From NCBI GenBank assembly GCA_028829895.1, contig CM054182.1, forward strand, positions 63,916,379 to 63,980,378: DNA of 64,000 bases. Reading direction: 5' to 3'. Source of the DNA: Sinotaia quadrata. Lineage: Eukaryota > Mollusca > Gastropoda > Architaenioglossa > Viviparidae. Below are positions 1 through 13,574 of the stretch, in pieces (position 1 is the stretch's first letter; every line of letters begins with the position of its first letter). The translations under genes and the position numbers were made by a program. The notes beneath the pieces are model-generated. The model made no database searches and was not told where the DNA came from. It saw nothing but the letters and a program-made list of their open reading frames with translations.

Positions 1-450
1 ATATACTATATATAGCATTAAAATACTTAGAAAAGAATGTCCATAATATTATACAGAAATAAAATAATTATAAAACACATAATAAGTATTATATAGAAAT
101 AAAATCATAAGAAAACAATGCTATAAATAAAGTACACGAAGAAATCTTTATTTTTAAAAAAAAGAAATCTCAAAAAGCCATGGTTATTGATGGTGTCTGA
201 TTTCACCGTTAATTAATCAGCAGCCCCATGTTATAAAGTTGACGGTATTGCTGGGAAAAATAAACACATAGACATTTTAAGCAATTTTAGGTTTTCCTGT
301 AGTTTAATTAAAAATTATACAAAACAGCAACAAGTGTAATTTACAAGAGGCCATTGACATAAAACTGGAGAAACCGAACTCAAACAAACAACGAAAATAA
401 GAAGTAAACAAAACATAACCAGCAATTTCTAAACTTTTGTATTGAAATGT
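1..450. other. AT-rich sequence without a gene
   Basis: A short internal repetition of ATAATATTATACAGAAATAAAAT type occurs in the first 110 bases; otherwise nothing was recognised. Confidence 0.5.
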
Positions 451-950
451 GACACATTTCTACACTCGTCTATTTACAAATAGTGTTTCAAATAAGACAC
501 ATTTCTACACTCGTCTATTTACAAATAGTGTTTCAAATAAGACACATTTCTACACTCGTCTATTTACAAATAGTGTTTCAAATAAGACACATTTCTACAC
601 TCGTCTATTTACAAATAGTGTTTCAAATAAGACACATTTCTACACTCGTCTATTTACAAATAGTGTTTCAAATAAGACACATTTCTACACTCGTCTATTT
701 ACAAATAGTGTTTCAAATAAGACACATTTCTACACTCGTCTATTTACAAATAGTGTTTCAAATAAGACACATTTCGACACACATCTCTTTACAAATTGTG
801 TTTCAAATAAGACACATTTTGACAGGTCTATTCACAAATGAATGTTTGAAGTATGACAAATCTCGACACAATCTAATCACAAATGGATGTTTCAACTATA
901 ACACATTTCGACATAGGTTTCTATTTGCAAATGTTGTAGAGCTAGTAAAC
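451..950. repeat. 45-bp minisatellite
   Basis: Eight nearly perfect copies (451-810) of a unit starting GACACATTTCTACACTCGTC, then decaying copies. The period is a multiple of three, so long open frames here are artefacts. Confidence 0.95.
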
Positions 951-1107
951 TATATCCTGTTTTGAAATGTTTTTTAAACGCCATAATTTTAATAAAAGTA
1001 TTTAAAAATGACTGACGCATTAAACTGCGCAATAATACAAGATGAAGACATACCTAAATTACAAATAATTCCTTCTCTATCAATGAAATGTGCAAACTTC
1101 GACCGAC

Positions 1108-1356
1108 ATTATCAGGACTGAGCCACACACTACCGAGATACCGCACTCCAATTATACATTATCAGGACTGAGCCACACATTACCGAGATACCGCACTCCA
1201 ATTATACATTATCAGGACTGAGCCACACATTACCGAGATACCGCACTCCAATTATACATTATCAGGACTGAGCCACACATTACGAGATACCGCACTCCAA
1301 TTATACATTATCAGGACTGAGCCACACATTACCGAGATACCGCACTCCAATTATAT
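1108..1356. repeat. 50-bp minisatellite, five copies
   Basis: The unit starts CATTATCAGGACTGAGCCAC. Copies are nearly identical; one lacks a single C. Confidence 0.93.
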
Positions 1357-2258
1357 ATGTCAGCATTACAGCGAAACCAGAGGCACTGACCTTGAAAAAC
1401 TGCACTGAAAACTAAAAAAAAACCAATAAAACCTCCGCAGATAGTGGACTCTGCAGACACATGCACACATAACAGTCTGTATTTTAATACCTGAGCCTAA
1501 TATGGAAAATTCCGCAAGAAGAGTACAAGGACTTATGAAAAATGTTATCATCCGAGCCAAGTAGCTCAAAACCCCCATCTTAATAATGCAAGAACACATC
1601 GAACATTTTAATCCTTGAACCAAAAGGCTCAAAACACCACAGAAAGAGAGCAAGAGTACACGTGCATGTTAAAACCAAGCCAAATGCCTACCACCCCAAC
1701 TCCCCCCCAACCACAAACAAACACACGGAGTGCATCAAAGTTTTGAACACTGACGTTAAAAAAAAGTAGATATTGAAGCTGAAAAACTGGTGGGAAAAAC
1801 ATCAATCCTTAATCATGTGTAGATAGTCCTTTGGGTTGTGTTTTCTGTACTCCCCGTGCATGAAAGACATACTGAACAGCTGCAAAGTATATTTAATGAA
1901 CCAGAACGCTTGCCAGCCTGCTTGGTATAAGAGAAAAGAAACAAGGTTATGAGAGATGACGCGAAAGCGGCGGAAGCCGGAAGCGCCCCCCTCCCCCCCT
2001 ACACTCAATCAAAATATGAGAGAAGAAAATCGCGCGATGTCAAAGAACACAGTCATTGCTGTCAGAGATCATTGCAGACCAGATGATGACGATATTGCAA
2101 TGCACTCTCTGGCCAATGAACATAATGGACAGCAGAGGACCTAAAGTGCAGTTTGCAGTTGTTAAATTAGTTTAAAGTAATGGAAAAAGAATGAACAAAA
2201 TGGTCTGGTTTGACTTCTAATAAGCCAGTAGAATGCGTTATGCATTTATGAGACCCTA
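1357..2258. other. Non-repetitive stretch without a supported gene
   Basis: Only weak short frames, apart from the dispersed GC-rich motif at 1962. No splice-supported exon seen. Confidence 0.4.
1962..2013 (-). repeat. Dispersed GC-rich motif, minus copy
   Basis: The reverse complement reads TTTGATTGAGTGTAGGGGG ... GCGCTTCCGGCTTCCGCC and matches 36103-36145. It probably marks a common short repeat family. A 62-codon frame starting at 1956 overlaps it and is not credited. Confidence 0.5.
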
Positions 2259-2630
2259 CCCACATCATACATTAATACGTTATTATAGTGACAACGCCAT
2301 TTTCTTTACGTACCCACATCATACATTAATACGTTATTATAGTGACAACGCCATTTTCTTTACGTACCCAAATCATACATTAATACGTTATTATAGTGAC
2401 AACGCCATTTTCTTTACGTACCCACATCATACATTAATACGTTATTATAGTGACAACGCCATTTTCTTTACGTACCCAAATCATACATTAATACGTTATT
2501 ATAGTGACTACGCCATTTTCCTTACGTACCCACATCATACATAATACGTTATTATAGTGACAACGCCATTTTCCTTACGTACCCACATCATACATAATAC
2601 GTTATTATAGTGACAACGCCATTTTCCTTA
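2259..2630. repeat. 54-bp minisatellite, seven copies
   Basis: The unit starts CCCACATCATACATTAATAC. The last two copies lack one T (53 bp). The open frame across it is due to the period being divisible by three. Confidence 0.94.
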
Positions 2631-3715
2631 GTAACTCTTCCTTTCTAGAGTAATGTCTAGATCTGTGGCTGTAATCATTCCATAAGTGTAGTCTTATTGA
2701 ACTGTCTCTTGCCCACGTGTGCTGACTTAAACGAGTACACGAATAAACTTTAACATTTGTTCAGTATTGTTTGCTTACACTTCGGATATGTACAATTGTC
2801 CACTGTAACATTGTTTTGTACTTTGCTTTAACACCAGTAACATAGCCAGAGGTACTAATCTACTTTCTACTTAAATATCAAATTTAACTAGATCATTAAC
2901 TAAATTTCCCTTTTTATTCTTTCATCTGTCTGCAGCTGCTAAGCGAGGAGACAGGTGGCTCTGACTGAAGCAGAGCAGACATTTGTCCATCACTCGGACT
3001 GTTGAACAATCACTCTTTTCAGTTTTGAATGTATTCACTGCTCAGACTACAAGATATGAGTGGCGTGGGTGTGGGTTTTGATACTAACATGTGTATCACA
3101 TTTACCCACCCGTATAGTGCTGTACCCCTCAATGGTATATGCATTAAACCTTCCAGTCCTTAAAATGTGTCGTGTCCGTTGAGTTGACCTTGAGTATTAA
3201 GTCTAGTGGTTGTTCATTAACATTCAAATGACAAACCACACCTCTAATAGATAATACACGCAGAGAGATTCTTCCAGAATTCGTGTTCTGAACAATAGCA
3301 GTTAAAACTCCACTAAGTCTTATACAACTTTAATATTTATAAAAAAAAAAAACCAAAACAACAACCAACCAATAAGACAATACTCTAGATGCAAGCTTCG
3401 GATTTTTGGAAAATAAGTTTTTGCATGTAAAACTTTAAAAAAAAATCAGTTCATTACATTTTGCTGACTTTCTTAGGATGCTCTTTAACGAATTAATCTT
3501 AATTAGTCCTAATAATTTAATAATTCATTTATCACTCACTCGTCGTGTAGTGTGCCTCTACCGAAACTTTGCTAGTCTTATAAATGCGTGAAAAGTATTC
3601 TACTTTGCGTGGGTTATGTTACTATCACCGACTGAAGTTTTTTCTCTCGAAGTTTTATGGTGAATACCTTTTCTTTTTCACGACTTAACCTGGACATATT
3701 CCCGAAACACATTTA
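2631..3715. other. AT-rich stretch, nothing recognised
   Basis: No frame over about 60 codons with coding character, and no repeats of note. Confidence 0.4.
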
Positions 3716-3721
3716 TCTCCT

Positions 3722-3850
3722 TGAAAACAGTAACCGTTTGCTGACAGGTAGTGAATGCTTTTATTTTTTTTTAACTTCTATGAAAAACAGTAATCGTTTG
3801 CTGACAGGTAGTGAATGCTTTTATTTTTTTTTAACTTCTATGAAAAACAA
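3722..3850. repeat. 60-bp tandem duplication
   Basis: Two adjacent copies of a unit containing CGTTTGCTGACAGGTAGTG. Confidence 0.9.
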
Positions 3851-4014
3851 ATTCATGTATTTGTCTTGATGGGGAACAAGAACTCGTCTTTTCCCTCGCA
3901 AGCAGCTTGTTAGTCATGTCAGCAATGAAGTATTTGCCGATGTGTTGTTAGCGCTCAGTAATTCTCTCCCTTCTACGGAAAACTACGAACTTATTGTTAG
4001 TTACTTCCCTTCTG

Positions 4015-4142
4015 AATAGCGTTACAATCAGAATGACAAAGAGTTGATACTTAAAAATAGCGTTACAATCAGAATGACAAAAGAGTTGGTTATTAAAAAT
4101 AGCGTTATAATCAGAATGACAAAATGTTGGTTATTAAAAATA
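4015..4142. repeat. About 42-bp tandem repeat, three copies
   Basis: The unit contains AATAGCGTTACAATCAGAAT then GACAAA. Copies differ by small indels. Confidence 0.88.
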
Positions 4143-5237
4143 AGGACAAATTTGCATTATTTGTTGTATTACACATTCCTGGCGTCGTGTGTCTATATGT
4201 ATGTCTTTACGTATTTGATTAGGTTTACTCGACATTATTTAAAGCAACTAGCAATGTATGTGCGTGCCCCAGTTACCGCTTTTTAAAACTAGGTTCCTTA
4301 GGTATTGTGGCATGAGTGCACGCAGCTAAGGGAGAAAAACAGACTAAATACGACCATCGAGTGTGGGTGGGGAGTGGGAGGGTGAAGGAGAATCGCACTG
4401 CAAGCTAAGAAAAAAGTGTAAAACAGCACAAAATGGTAGGGGAAAAATAATTTGATAGTAGTATTCCAAGCAGTCTTGTGACGTTCGTCATGTGATAATC
4501 TTTATCACATGATCTTAATCTTTACGCGCCACGTAACTTCTTCTCGCTCTACTCATTCCCCCCTCCCCAGAAATGTTACGACCGCAGTCGATCCACTTGA
4601 ACAGTCAGTTGGCGACGTTCAGTGCTCGGCTTGCAAGCCAGACACATTGTTGACTAATCTTCTATGTGAACATTCCTTTACGGCCGTATATTTTCGGCTC
4701 CACAGTCACTTAGTACAACACAGCAAGTCGTGTATGCTGGTACAAGTGCCAACAAGGAGGCTTTGGAGTTCTTTTCTTGATGAACACCACCTGTAGGCAG
4801 CCGCTAGCACTCTCATCAATAAGCAGTAAAAAAAATTAAAACTGGGAAGATGTGTACACACTTTCACCACATCACATACACACACAGACGCACACTCATA
4901 CACATACACACATCCCATCACAGAAGCACACATATACATCACACACACACACACTCACGTACATCATATACTAACACATCACACATGCGCGCGCGCACGT
5001 ACCTCTAGAAGCAACATGCACACCATTTCTAAAGATTAAAGATTAAATCTGTTAATCAAAGATACTGACATTTTTTGTACATATTAAATAAATACATTAA
5101 TAATGGGATCCTCACCCTGGAGTATATGTGTATCAGCAGTCAGTAAGCTGGGTAACATTAGCAGTCTTTAAAACATGGTGACATGAAATATTATATCAGT
5201 CAAAGTACTAACATCAAATCATTACACGAATTAGCAA
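4143..5237. other. Mixed sequence with CA-rich tract
   Basis: CA/TG-rich simple sequence at about 4870-5000. A 95-codon frame at 4509-4796 lacks supporting splice sites or motifs and is not annotated. Confidence 0.35.
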
Positions 5238-5365
5238 ATCACCATTCACATTGAATCATTGATATATCACTATTGACATTGAATCATTGATATATCACTA
5301 TTGACATTGAATCATTGATATATCACCATTGACATTGAATCATTGATATATCACTATTCAGTATT
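5238..5365. repeat. 28-bp minisatellite
   Basis: About four and a half copies of GAATCATTGATATATCACTA plus TTGACATT. Confidence 0.9.
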
Positions 5366-5599
5366 AACATAACTATCACTAATCAGTGCTAAGTAATGAC
5401 TTATCTCTAGAAGAATTGACAAAATACCGTTATTGAAAGATATTAAAATTACATTAAACCATTGACATAATATTAAAGTACTGACAGTCCACCAAGTGTT
5501 GAATGATACAACCAGTCAGAACAGAATAATGACACACCATCAGTTAGTGCAACGTTTTGACATGTCACAAAACAGTATAAGGTATTGCCATATCTCCAG

Positions 5600-5872
5600 T
5601 CAAAGTACATGTACTGACAAACTACCAGGCAGAGTATATATGTATTGACATATCACCAGGCAGAGTATATATGTACTGACATACCACCAGGCAGAGTATC
5701 TGTGTACTGACATACCATCAGGCAGAGTATATATGTATTGACATACCACCAAAGTATATGTACTTACATACCACCAGTCAAAGTATATGTACTGACATAC
5801 CACCAGTCAAAGTATATGTACTGACATATCAACAGTCAAATATGTACTGACATACCACCAGGCAACATGTAT
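5600..5872. repeat. About 30-bp minisatellite
   Basis: About nine variable copies containing ACTGACATACCACCAGGCAG. Divergence is higher than in most arrays here. Confidence 0.85.
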
Positions 5873-6212
5873 CACAATAATTACAGTTTACTAATCAGTA
5901 CAAACTATGCACATTAAATTTAAAATTAAAAAGTGGGAAAATGTTCAAAAAATAAATTTAAAAGCATTTCCGCTATGTGAACGAGCGTCTTATATCGATT
6001 ACAAATACAATTTTAACGATTCATGTGGTACTGCAGGTCAGCAATGACGTACAATATGACGTCTTCACATATGCTTGGTAATAAATTAGTAAGGGTTGAT
6101 TCGACTTAATAATTCGATTGACGACCTGCTTGTCGGAACGTAACCCCATCGTAACTCGAGGACGGTCGTCTGTTAATCTCAACTGATTTAGAGGGAACGA
6201 CTCATAGCAATT

Positions 6213-6380
6213 TGGTTTTGCTATTAGATTTTAGATATGCTTAATAAACTTAATTAGTTTGGTTTTAGATTTTAAATATACATATCAGACTTAATTGTTT
6301 TGCTTTTAGATTTTAAATAGACATATCAGACTTAATTGTTTTGCTTTCAGATTTTAAATAGACATATCAGAGACTTAAGT
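6213..6380. repeat. About 41-bp repeat, four copies
   Basis: The unit contains TTTTGCTTTTAGATTTTAAA; outer copies are diverged. Confidence 0.8.
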
Positions 6381-6588
6381 AAGGATGAACTCAGGATATT
6401 AACAGGTATAACAAACGAAAGTGAAAACACATCTGTGAATATTTAATGAATCTCTCTACCTTTGACACACACACCTGCTATATCACAATTGGGTATGAAA
6501 ATTTAGGGCGTGCATATTATCAGTCTGAAGAGTACAGTTCTGATCAAGCACGCTATTTTTTTTTCCCTTTTCTATTTCTGTTCTTGTA

Positions 6589-7052
6589 ATGCTTGGACTG
6601 ATAGACATTGCTATTCATGTACTGCTTGGACTGGTAGACATTGCTATTCATGTACTGCTTGGACTGATAGACATTGCTATTCATATACTGCTTGGACTGG
6701 TAGACATTGCTATTCATGTACTGCTTGGACTGATAGACATTGCTATTCATGTACTGCTTGGACTGATAGACATTGCTATTCATGTACTGCTTGGACTGAT
6801 AGACATTGCTATTCATATACTGCTTGGACTGGTAGACATTGCTATTCATGTACTGCTTGGACTGATAGACATTGCTATTCATGTAATGCTTGGACTGGTA
6901 GACACTGCTGTTCATGTACTGCTTGGACTGATAGACATTGCTATTCATGTACTGCTTGGACTGGTAGACATTGCTATTCATGTACTGCTTGGACTGATAG
7001 ACATTGCTATTCATGTAATGCTTGGACTGGTAGACATTGCTGTTCTCGCAAT
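6589..7052. repeat. 33-bp minisatellite, about 14 copies
   Basis: The unit is TGCTTGGACTGATAGACATT plus GCTATTCATGTAC. Variants (CTGATAG/CTGGTAG; CATGTA/CATATA) are arranged in partly regular order. Frames are open on both strands because the period is 3 x 11. Confidence 0.95.
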
Positions 7053-7069
7053 GCGTGGGGACTGAAAGG

Positions 7070-7215
7070 TCATTTTTTTCCTCGTATTGCCTAGAATGGT
7101 AGGGCATTGAAAAACTTTTGTGTAGGTCACAAAACCACATTTTTCTTCAAAATCTTCCAAGATATCATCATTGCAAATCCGTGGAATGGCGTGTTTGACG
7201 TCATGACATGAATAT
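7070..7215 (-). other. Short coding-like stretch
   Basis: On the minus strand an open frame with a good codon pattern reads HAIPRICNDDILEDFEEK then CGFVTYTKVF before running into the adjacent 33-bp repeat array. It may be an exon or transposon remnant; there are no clear splice sites. Confidence 0.2.
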
Positions 7216-7635
7216 AGCTTGAAAATCACCAAGGGAAGTAATGAAAAGAGCATGAAGAATGTTGAGAATCTGAGGACATGATCTTCTAGGGGAGTGAATA
7301 TTCTAAGATACCTTTATTAAAAGAAAGTTGCTGATGATAAATCAAAACGTATTTTAACATTTTCAGACCATAAATAAGAAGAAAAAACAGAAGTAAATAA
7401 TAAAAGTTCAAAACTACCCCAAGCCCTGTATTGTTTAAATATTTTGTCAGCCAAGATGAGAGAGGCGATCGATTGAATGAGACCAGAAGGGAACTAAATT
7501 CTGCCCAGGAATGATAAAGATTATCTGCTAGATGGGCTGTGTGCTTCGTAACCATGGATTATGTTTCATAGTCGAGTGGGAGATAACTCGTTGCTTTTCT
7601 TGCAGTAGTAAATGGAGACGTGGGAGCTTTTACAG

Positions 7636-7690
7636 TAGAGGTCATCCACATGTAGAGGTCATCCACATGTAGAGGTCATCCACATGTGAC
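7636..7690. repeat. 17-bp repeat, three copies
   Basis: TAGAGGTCATCCACATG repeated in tandem. Confidence 0.9.
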
Positions 7691-9261
7691 GCCACACAAT
7701 TTTTACTATTTTCAACATACTCTCCCCCCTCCATCCTCACTATTAGTCACACACACACACACAAAACATGACGTTATGTGACGTTACAAATTTCTTACAC
7801 TCTCCTCCCCCCTCATTTCTTCCATATTTGTTTTGTTGTAATTGTAATGTAAGTCAGTTAAGTATACAGCCAAAACAACCATTTTTATGTAAAATAATAT
7901 TTAATTAATCACGCTGTTACAAGGACTTTCAGACTAGTTAAGGTGTGCTAGAACATAGGCGTTAAAGACTGTTATATTTATTTTTGTCCATTGCTATGGG
8001 CTGCCGTAAAGCCATGAAAATTAAAACTAATATAACACTGTCCATCTTACGTTGTATAGTTTTAGTATTTTAAATGTGACTAGTGCCGCATGGCTTAACC
8101 CTCAACGTTTTTCTCTCCCCTCATCCCATCTTTTTTGGACTGAAATTTTTGTTTGTTTGTTTGTTTTTACATGTCATCAACACTCTTTTGTACTAGTATT
8201 GTACTAGTAGGACAGTTTATAATCTAACACTTCAGTGGTGTCAACAAAACGTTTTCAATAAAAAGAAAAAAAACTAACATTTGATATATATATACTTTAA
8301 TATGTGGCGATCCAGGGTGTCTTAGGATCCAACCTCTGCACTAATTACATTTGTTATGTTTTTTTTCCTCCACAATATTAAAATGTTACAAAGATAAGAT
8401 GTTCGCTGTGGAACAGATATCTTCTTTCAACTTACTGTTTTAGATTTCATCGGACTGTTGTCAGGATGGTGATAACTTGTTAGCCTGTTGTTCTATTTAT
8501 CTAAAATCTAAGTTTAATATCCAGTAGTCTACAGTTTATTTAGTGTACATTTTGTTTTTAAAGTGTGTATTACATTCTTAAACCCACCCAGTAGCAGGCC
8601 TGTTACACTATCTATAACAGAAGTGACAAATACAGGCACTACCGCACTCATTCACTGACGTTTTTAAGGACTAGCCGAAATGATAAGGTCATGTGACTTA
8701 ATTATGAAGGAGAGTTAATTTAATAAAAGTAGGAATTTATTGTTGATCTATTTAAAATTGAGCAGGGTAGAAACAATTAATAAGCGAATGAGTTCGATGA
8801 CCTCACAATACTTTATTTTATTATTATATTTTTTTAGGCTTTATTACTACCAAGATTTTCATATTTACCCCATTTGGAGTAATTTACCCTTGTTTCTCAA
8901 CCTCTGCCCTAGGTCATTATAATTTAATTTCAGCGTAACTAGGTCATTTCTATTTATAGAACATCTTTTTGTGGTATACCCTATCGAATACACTTTATTT
9001 TCCAAAAGGAGGGCAGAATGCAAAGATATCGACAGTGAGTTATTTTGTTCTTCTGTATATTTTTTTTAAAAGAAATAATTGTAATGTAATAATTTACAGT
9101 AACATCTGGCCATCTTTTATTTAATCATTTAATGTATGAAATATTTTACTGACTAAGAAATATTTAAACTGCATCTCAAAGTGGGTCGTTGGGAATATTA
9201 GAGAAATGGTAGGTAAGAATTTTTTTAATTTAGGGAAACGGCGGAATAGCGTACAGATGTA
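7691..9261. other. AT-rich stretch without a supported gene
   Basis: A short CA tract at 7749 and homopolymers. No exon-like open frame with splice sites was seen. Confidence 0.4.
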
Positions 9262-9608
9262 TTTTTAAAAAAAGTATTTAAGCAGTAATTATTTAAAGCA
9301 TACATATTTATTTTTAGAAAATACTTAAGCAGTAATTATTTAAAGCATACACATTTGTTTTTAAAACGTACTTAAGCAGTAATTATTTAGAGCATACACA
9401 TTTATTTTTAAAAAGTACTTAAGCAGTAATTATTTAAAGCATACATATTTGTTTTTAAAACGTACTTAAGCAGTAATTATTTAGATTTTAGAGCATACAC
9501 ATTTATTTTTAAAAAGTACTTAAGCAGTAATTATTTAAAGCATACATATTTGTTTTTAAAAAGTACTTAAGCAGTAATTATTTAAAGCATACATATTTGT
9601 TTTTAGAA
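9262..9608. repeat. About 48-bp minisatellite, seven copies
   Basis: The unit contains ACTTAAGCAGTAATTATTTA and AGCATACATATTTGTTTTT. One copy has a small insertion. Confidence 0.92.
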
Positions 9609-10119
9609 CAAATACCACTTTAAAATGCTTGTTTCATGTTTTCATATCGTGAAGAGTAGACATTAAATACTATCAAATAACTAAACCAGAAACCAAGCCC
9701 GCACCTTAAGATCGACAATCTTAAGGGAACTGCATATTCTCTCTGTCATTCTCAAACAAATAAAAGATTAAAATAAGAAAGAAGGAAAACAAATCCACAA
9801 ACATATAGCAGCATCTAAAATATCATTCGGTTATGCCAGAATAGACTCTGTCACAACTCCCCCCCCCCAAAAAAAAAAAAAAAAAACCAAAAAAACCCAC
9901 AACACAATCTCATAGATAATTGTTGATATTTTTTATTTTCTTTTATTAGGGTGAGTTTATCAATATTTATGAAGGACACACAAACTTATTTTCAGTATAG
10001 CAATGGTTGGCGTGAAAAGTATAATAACTCTTTACTCGCACGATATCGTACTAAGGTGATACTCTCCCCTTTTGAAAAATTCTCTGAAGGGTTCTAGTTG
10101 TGATTTTCTTTCTTTTCAT

Positions 10120-10200
10120 ATAATCACACGCACGCACGCATACATATACACATGATATATTTTTCTACTTTGCATACACACACTCACACACACACACACG

Positions 10201-10248
<48 letters not shown>

Positions 10249-10350
10249 TCCAAGTCGACCACACAAAGAAAACCAACTAAAAACCACAACTGGTATCATC
10301 CCAACACAAACAAATGCAAGCACTAGTACTGAACACACACACACACACTG
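10120..10350. repeat. CA-rich microsatellite tracts
   Basis: (CGCA), interrupted CA runs, the longest about 40 bp near 10205-10245, and a short CA run at 10335. Confidence 0.92.
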
Positions 10351-10916
10351 CCTTGTACACTAAAACCTATTCGGCTTCATTCGAACACTCCTCAGCACGC
10401 GCCATAAACATCTGCAGTAAAGAAATCACCGGGATAAGCAAACACTTCTGGGAGACATCAACACCACTCATCAGCACATAGCTGACAAAAAGTAACAAGT
10501 GTCGGCTAAACGCTTCCTGTCGACAACTTTCCCCGCGGCAGTTTGGGAGAAGACTACTCAATTCCAATTTTTAAAAACGCTTAAAGCGCAGATTGCAATC
10601 TTTATTCTATATGATTTATAAATTATTAATTATAACAATGCTCTCTCATTCATAGTCCACTTCGTAATAAAGGACAAGAAAATATTAGCGGCCATATTTC
10701 AGTGACCGCTTCAACCATATTTAACCTGGACACACACGGCTGAATTAGAGTGGACCAGAACTTGTTGTAGCTCTCAATGATTCTGTCTCATCCTTTCACC
10801 ATCTACCAAACTTCATCGCTTAATTCGTCATCTTTAATTTCTCTCTAGGCCTTAACGCCCGTCTGAAAAATCAACAATTTCGAAGTGGACGTTAAGCAAA
10901 GTTATTTGCTTGCTGT

Positions 10917-11005
10917 GATGTGTGTGTGTGTGTGTGTGTGTGTGTTTGTTTGTGCATGTGTGTATGCGAGAGTGTATGTATGTGTGTTTGTGTGTATGGT
11001 TATGT
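10917..11005. repeat. GT-rich microsatellite
   Basis: A GT run followed by GTAT/GTTT variants. Confidence 0.92.
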
Positions 11006-11067
11006 TTAATATGAACGGAGAAAAAAGTGCAACTTGGTGGCGGCGCTTTAAATTCACGGAACTTCAG

Positions 11068-11475
11068 TCCACAACAACAGCTGTCCACGATTAGCTGTCC
11101 ACAACAATAGCTGTCCACAACAACAGCTGTCCACAATTAGCTGTCCACAACAACAGCTGTCCACAATTAGCTGTCCACAACAATAGCTGTCCACAACAAC
11201 AGCTGTCCACAATTAGCTGTCCACAATAGCTGTCCACAACAACAGCTGTCCACAACAATAGCTGTCCACAACAACAGCTGTCCACAATTAGCTGTCCACA
11301 ACAATAGCTGTCCACAACAACAGCTGTCCACAACAATAGCTGTCCACAACAACAGCTGTCCACAACAATAGCTGTCCACAACAACAGCTGTCCACAAATA
11401 GCTGTCCACAACAATAGCTGTCCACAACAACAGCTGTCCACAAATAGCTGTCCACACAACAATAGCTGTCCACAG
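11068..11475. repeat. 13-16-bp array rich in CAGCTG E-boxes
   Basis: About 25 units of AGCTGTCCACAACAAC, ...CAACAAT, ...CAATT and ...CAAAT types. Every AACAAC unit creates the palindrome CAGCTG, giving a dense cluster of E-box motifs. Open frames on the minus strand are artefacts. Confidence 0.94.
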
Positions 11476-11479
11476 AGAG

Positions 11480-12232
11480 ACTTTCACCTCTCTTAAAAGA
11501 ATGCTAGTGCAAATTCTATCGCCACTTCATTACCTCTAGTGAAAGTTTGACCTCTGACCCAGTTGACCTCTTTCTCTATCTGCACATGCAAACCGCTTGT
11601 CTTCATTAGGAAAAATGCTAGCCAGCCGGTACTGAAAATTAATAAACAAGAACTTTCAATGGAGTTCTGCTAATATATACTTCATAAATCTGTTTCATTT
11701 TAAGTTGCTATCTACATTATTTGGGTGCATTTGATTGCTACTGTTTTGAAATAATTGTTTGACACCGAATTCTACTCTATAGTCATGGTTACAAATAGAA
11801 ATCCTACCACATACTTGACCTTGTTTTTCTTAAAAGGTCAGAAAGATCCTACAAAATTAGTTACGTCATTTATGACGTCACTTTGAACCCGGAAAGTTCA
11901 TATATTCATGTGCACTTTTTCTAACCCGAGAAAACAGCATCTTTTCTCGTTGTGGAAACCCTGTCTATTTTCGTTATAATTCAGTGGCTGTCAAATAATA
12001 CGATGCATATGCTGTTTGTTTTGGACCAGAGCCGCTAAAATCTTTCTAATTTTACACACATTTCTTCCCCCCATCCCGGTTATTATTTTAAGTATTACTC
12101 ATACCCATCAACAATGGATGTTTTGCTCTCGGTGAAATGTTTTGTTTTTTCTCCACTTAACGCTTCCCTTTCTACAGCTTAGAGATATTAAATTATAAAT
12201 ATGATGGACCAATTTTATTTACAGCTGGATTT

Positions 12233-12233
<1 letters not shown>
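11480..12233. other. Unique AT-rich stretch
   Basis: No gene or repeat recognised; a TGACGTCA palindrome occurs near 11873. Confidence 0.35.

Positions 12234-12312
<79 letters not shown>
12234..12312. repeat. Compound (GT)n(GA)n microsatellite
   Basis: A GT run passes directly into a GA run of about 40 bp. Confidence 0.96.
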
Positions 12313-12317
<5 letters not shown>

Positions 12318-13574
12318 TTTTTCTAGCTTTATCCAGACTCAGGTGTAACTCATGTATTATTCAATTCCAGTAAGTCGTTATTCAGGCTTTACCGTTACAG
12401 GTATATGACAGTTTTGGCAGCAGATATCGAGTTTTTATTTCCGTTAATCACAAATCCACAACATACCTCTGCCGACGAAGAATACTCTCCCCAACTCTAT
12501 CCGCATATCTAGCCGACTCCCCCCCACCCCTTCTCGCCGTAATATAATTTTCTGTCTGACATACGAAGCATTCCACACGAATTCAGTAGTGTGTTTGAAC
12601 TTTTTAAAGTCGAGCACACCCGGGAAATACATTAGTTGACGCAGCAGTTAAAAAAAAAAAACACCAAACATCATCAACAACAAACACACAACTCGGGATA
12701 TTTTGGTACAACACTTACCGTAACGATATATATAAATCAATATTTTATAAGTTAATAGAAATTTACTGATTTGCTGCTAATGGTTTATTGTTAAAATCGT
12801 GGTTCTCATTCCTGATCTCATTCATGTATTGACAAGGCAGGTGATTGAGAAGAGCAGGAATGGAAAACGAGAGGTACTTGTAGTTTAGTAGGGCAGGCAA
12901 TCTCCTGTACGGAGGCGGGGGATAGGGGAAGGTCGGGATACTGCAAAATGAAGCAGCAATGAACAGGCCTACCATCTACACAGCATTTCTGAGAGCAAAC
13001 TAATTTCCGCGCCTTTGCAGTTCCATCAAGCACGAATTGCAATCTCAGTATTTTAGATGCATTAAAAAATTAATTAAGAGATAGAGGGGAGGGGGGAAGA
13101 AAAAACAAATTTAGAATATTTATCTAGGCGTGGTCTTTTGAAATTTTGAAAGCTTGTTTTTATACATCACTGAGGTAAAGACTCCTTACGTCCACTTAGG
13201 AATAGAGCACATTCCATTGTTTGAGATAAAGGCGCCATAGATCCATACGGAACAGAATTACGATTCAACAGGCCCTACAGGCCTACACTGTAGAGACACA
13301 CTCGACCACCACAATCGCTAGGGTCAACGTCAACAGCTGTTGTGAACTTCAATGCACTTATTTACAACGCGCTTAAAACGACCCCTCCCCCCTCCATCCC
13401 ACTCCTTCTAGGCACCGAATTTTCGACTACCTCATCTTTGGCGTTGTTGGGGTAAGTCAGTAGCGGGTAACTTTCGCTCCCTACGAGAAGATATCGATTA
13501 CTTATCACTATTTCTCAAGGGATTGGTTGAGGCGAGGATCGTTTGCTGTTTAAGTACACGTGTTGTTCAAACAG
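12313..13574. other. Non-repetitive stretch without a supported gene
   Basis: Short minus-strand frames at 12444-13042 show no consistent splice signals; nothing is annotated. Confidence 0.35.

Noticed and set aside
451..950. Open frames of 130 and 160 codons
   Set aside because: They translate a 45-bp tandem repeat in more than one frame; a period divisible by three keeps any stop-free unit open.
6589..7052. CRISPR array
   Set aside because: Units are contiguous without spacers and the DNA is eukaryotic; the same holds for all other arrays here.
6510..7140. Long frames on both strands (about 195 codons) with Cys/Trp or Tyr/Gln repeats
   Set aside because: They are products of the 33-bp minisatellite; three overlapping frames on two strands cannot all be genes, and no splice or start evidence singles one out.
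11091..11487. Minus-strand frames rich in CGQLLLWTA
   Set aside because: Simple translation of the E-box array in three frames.
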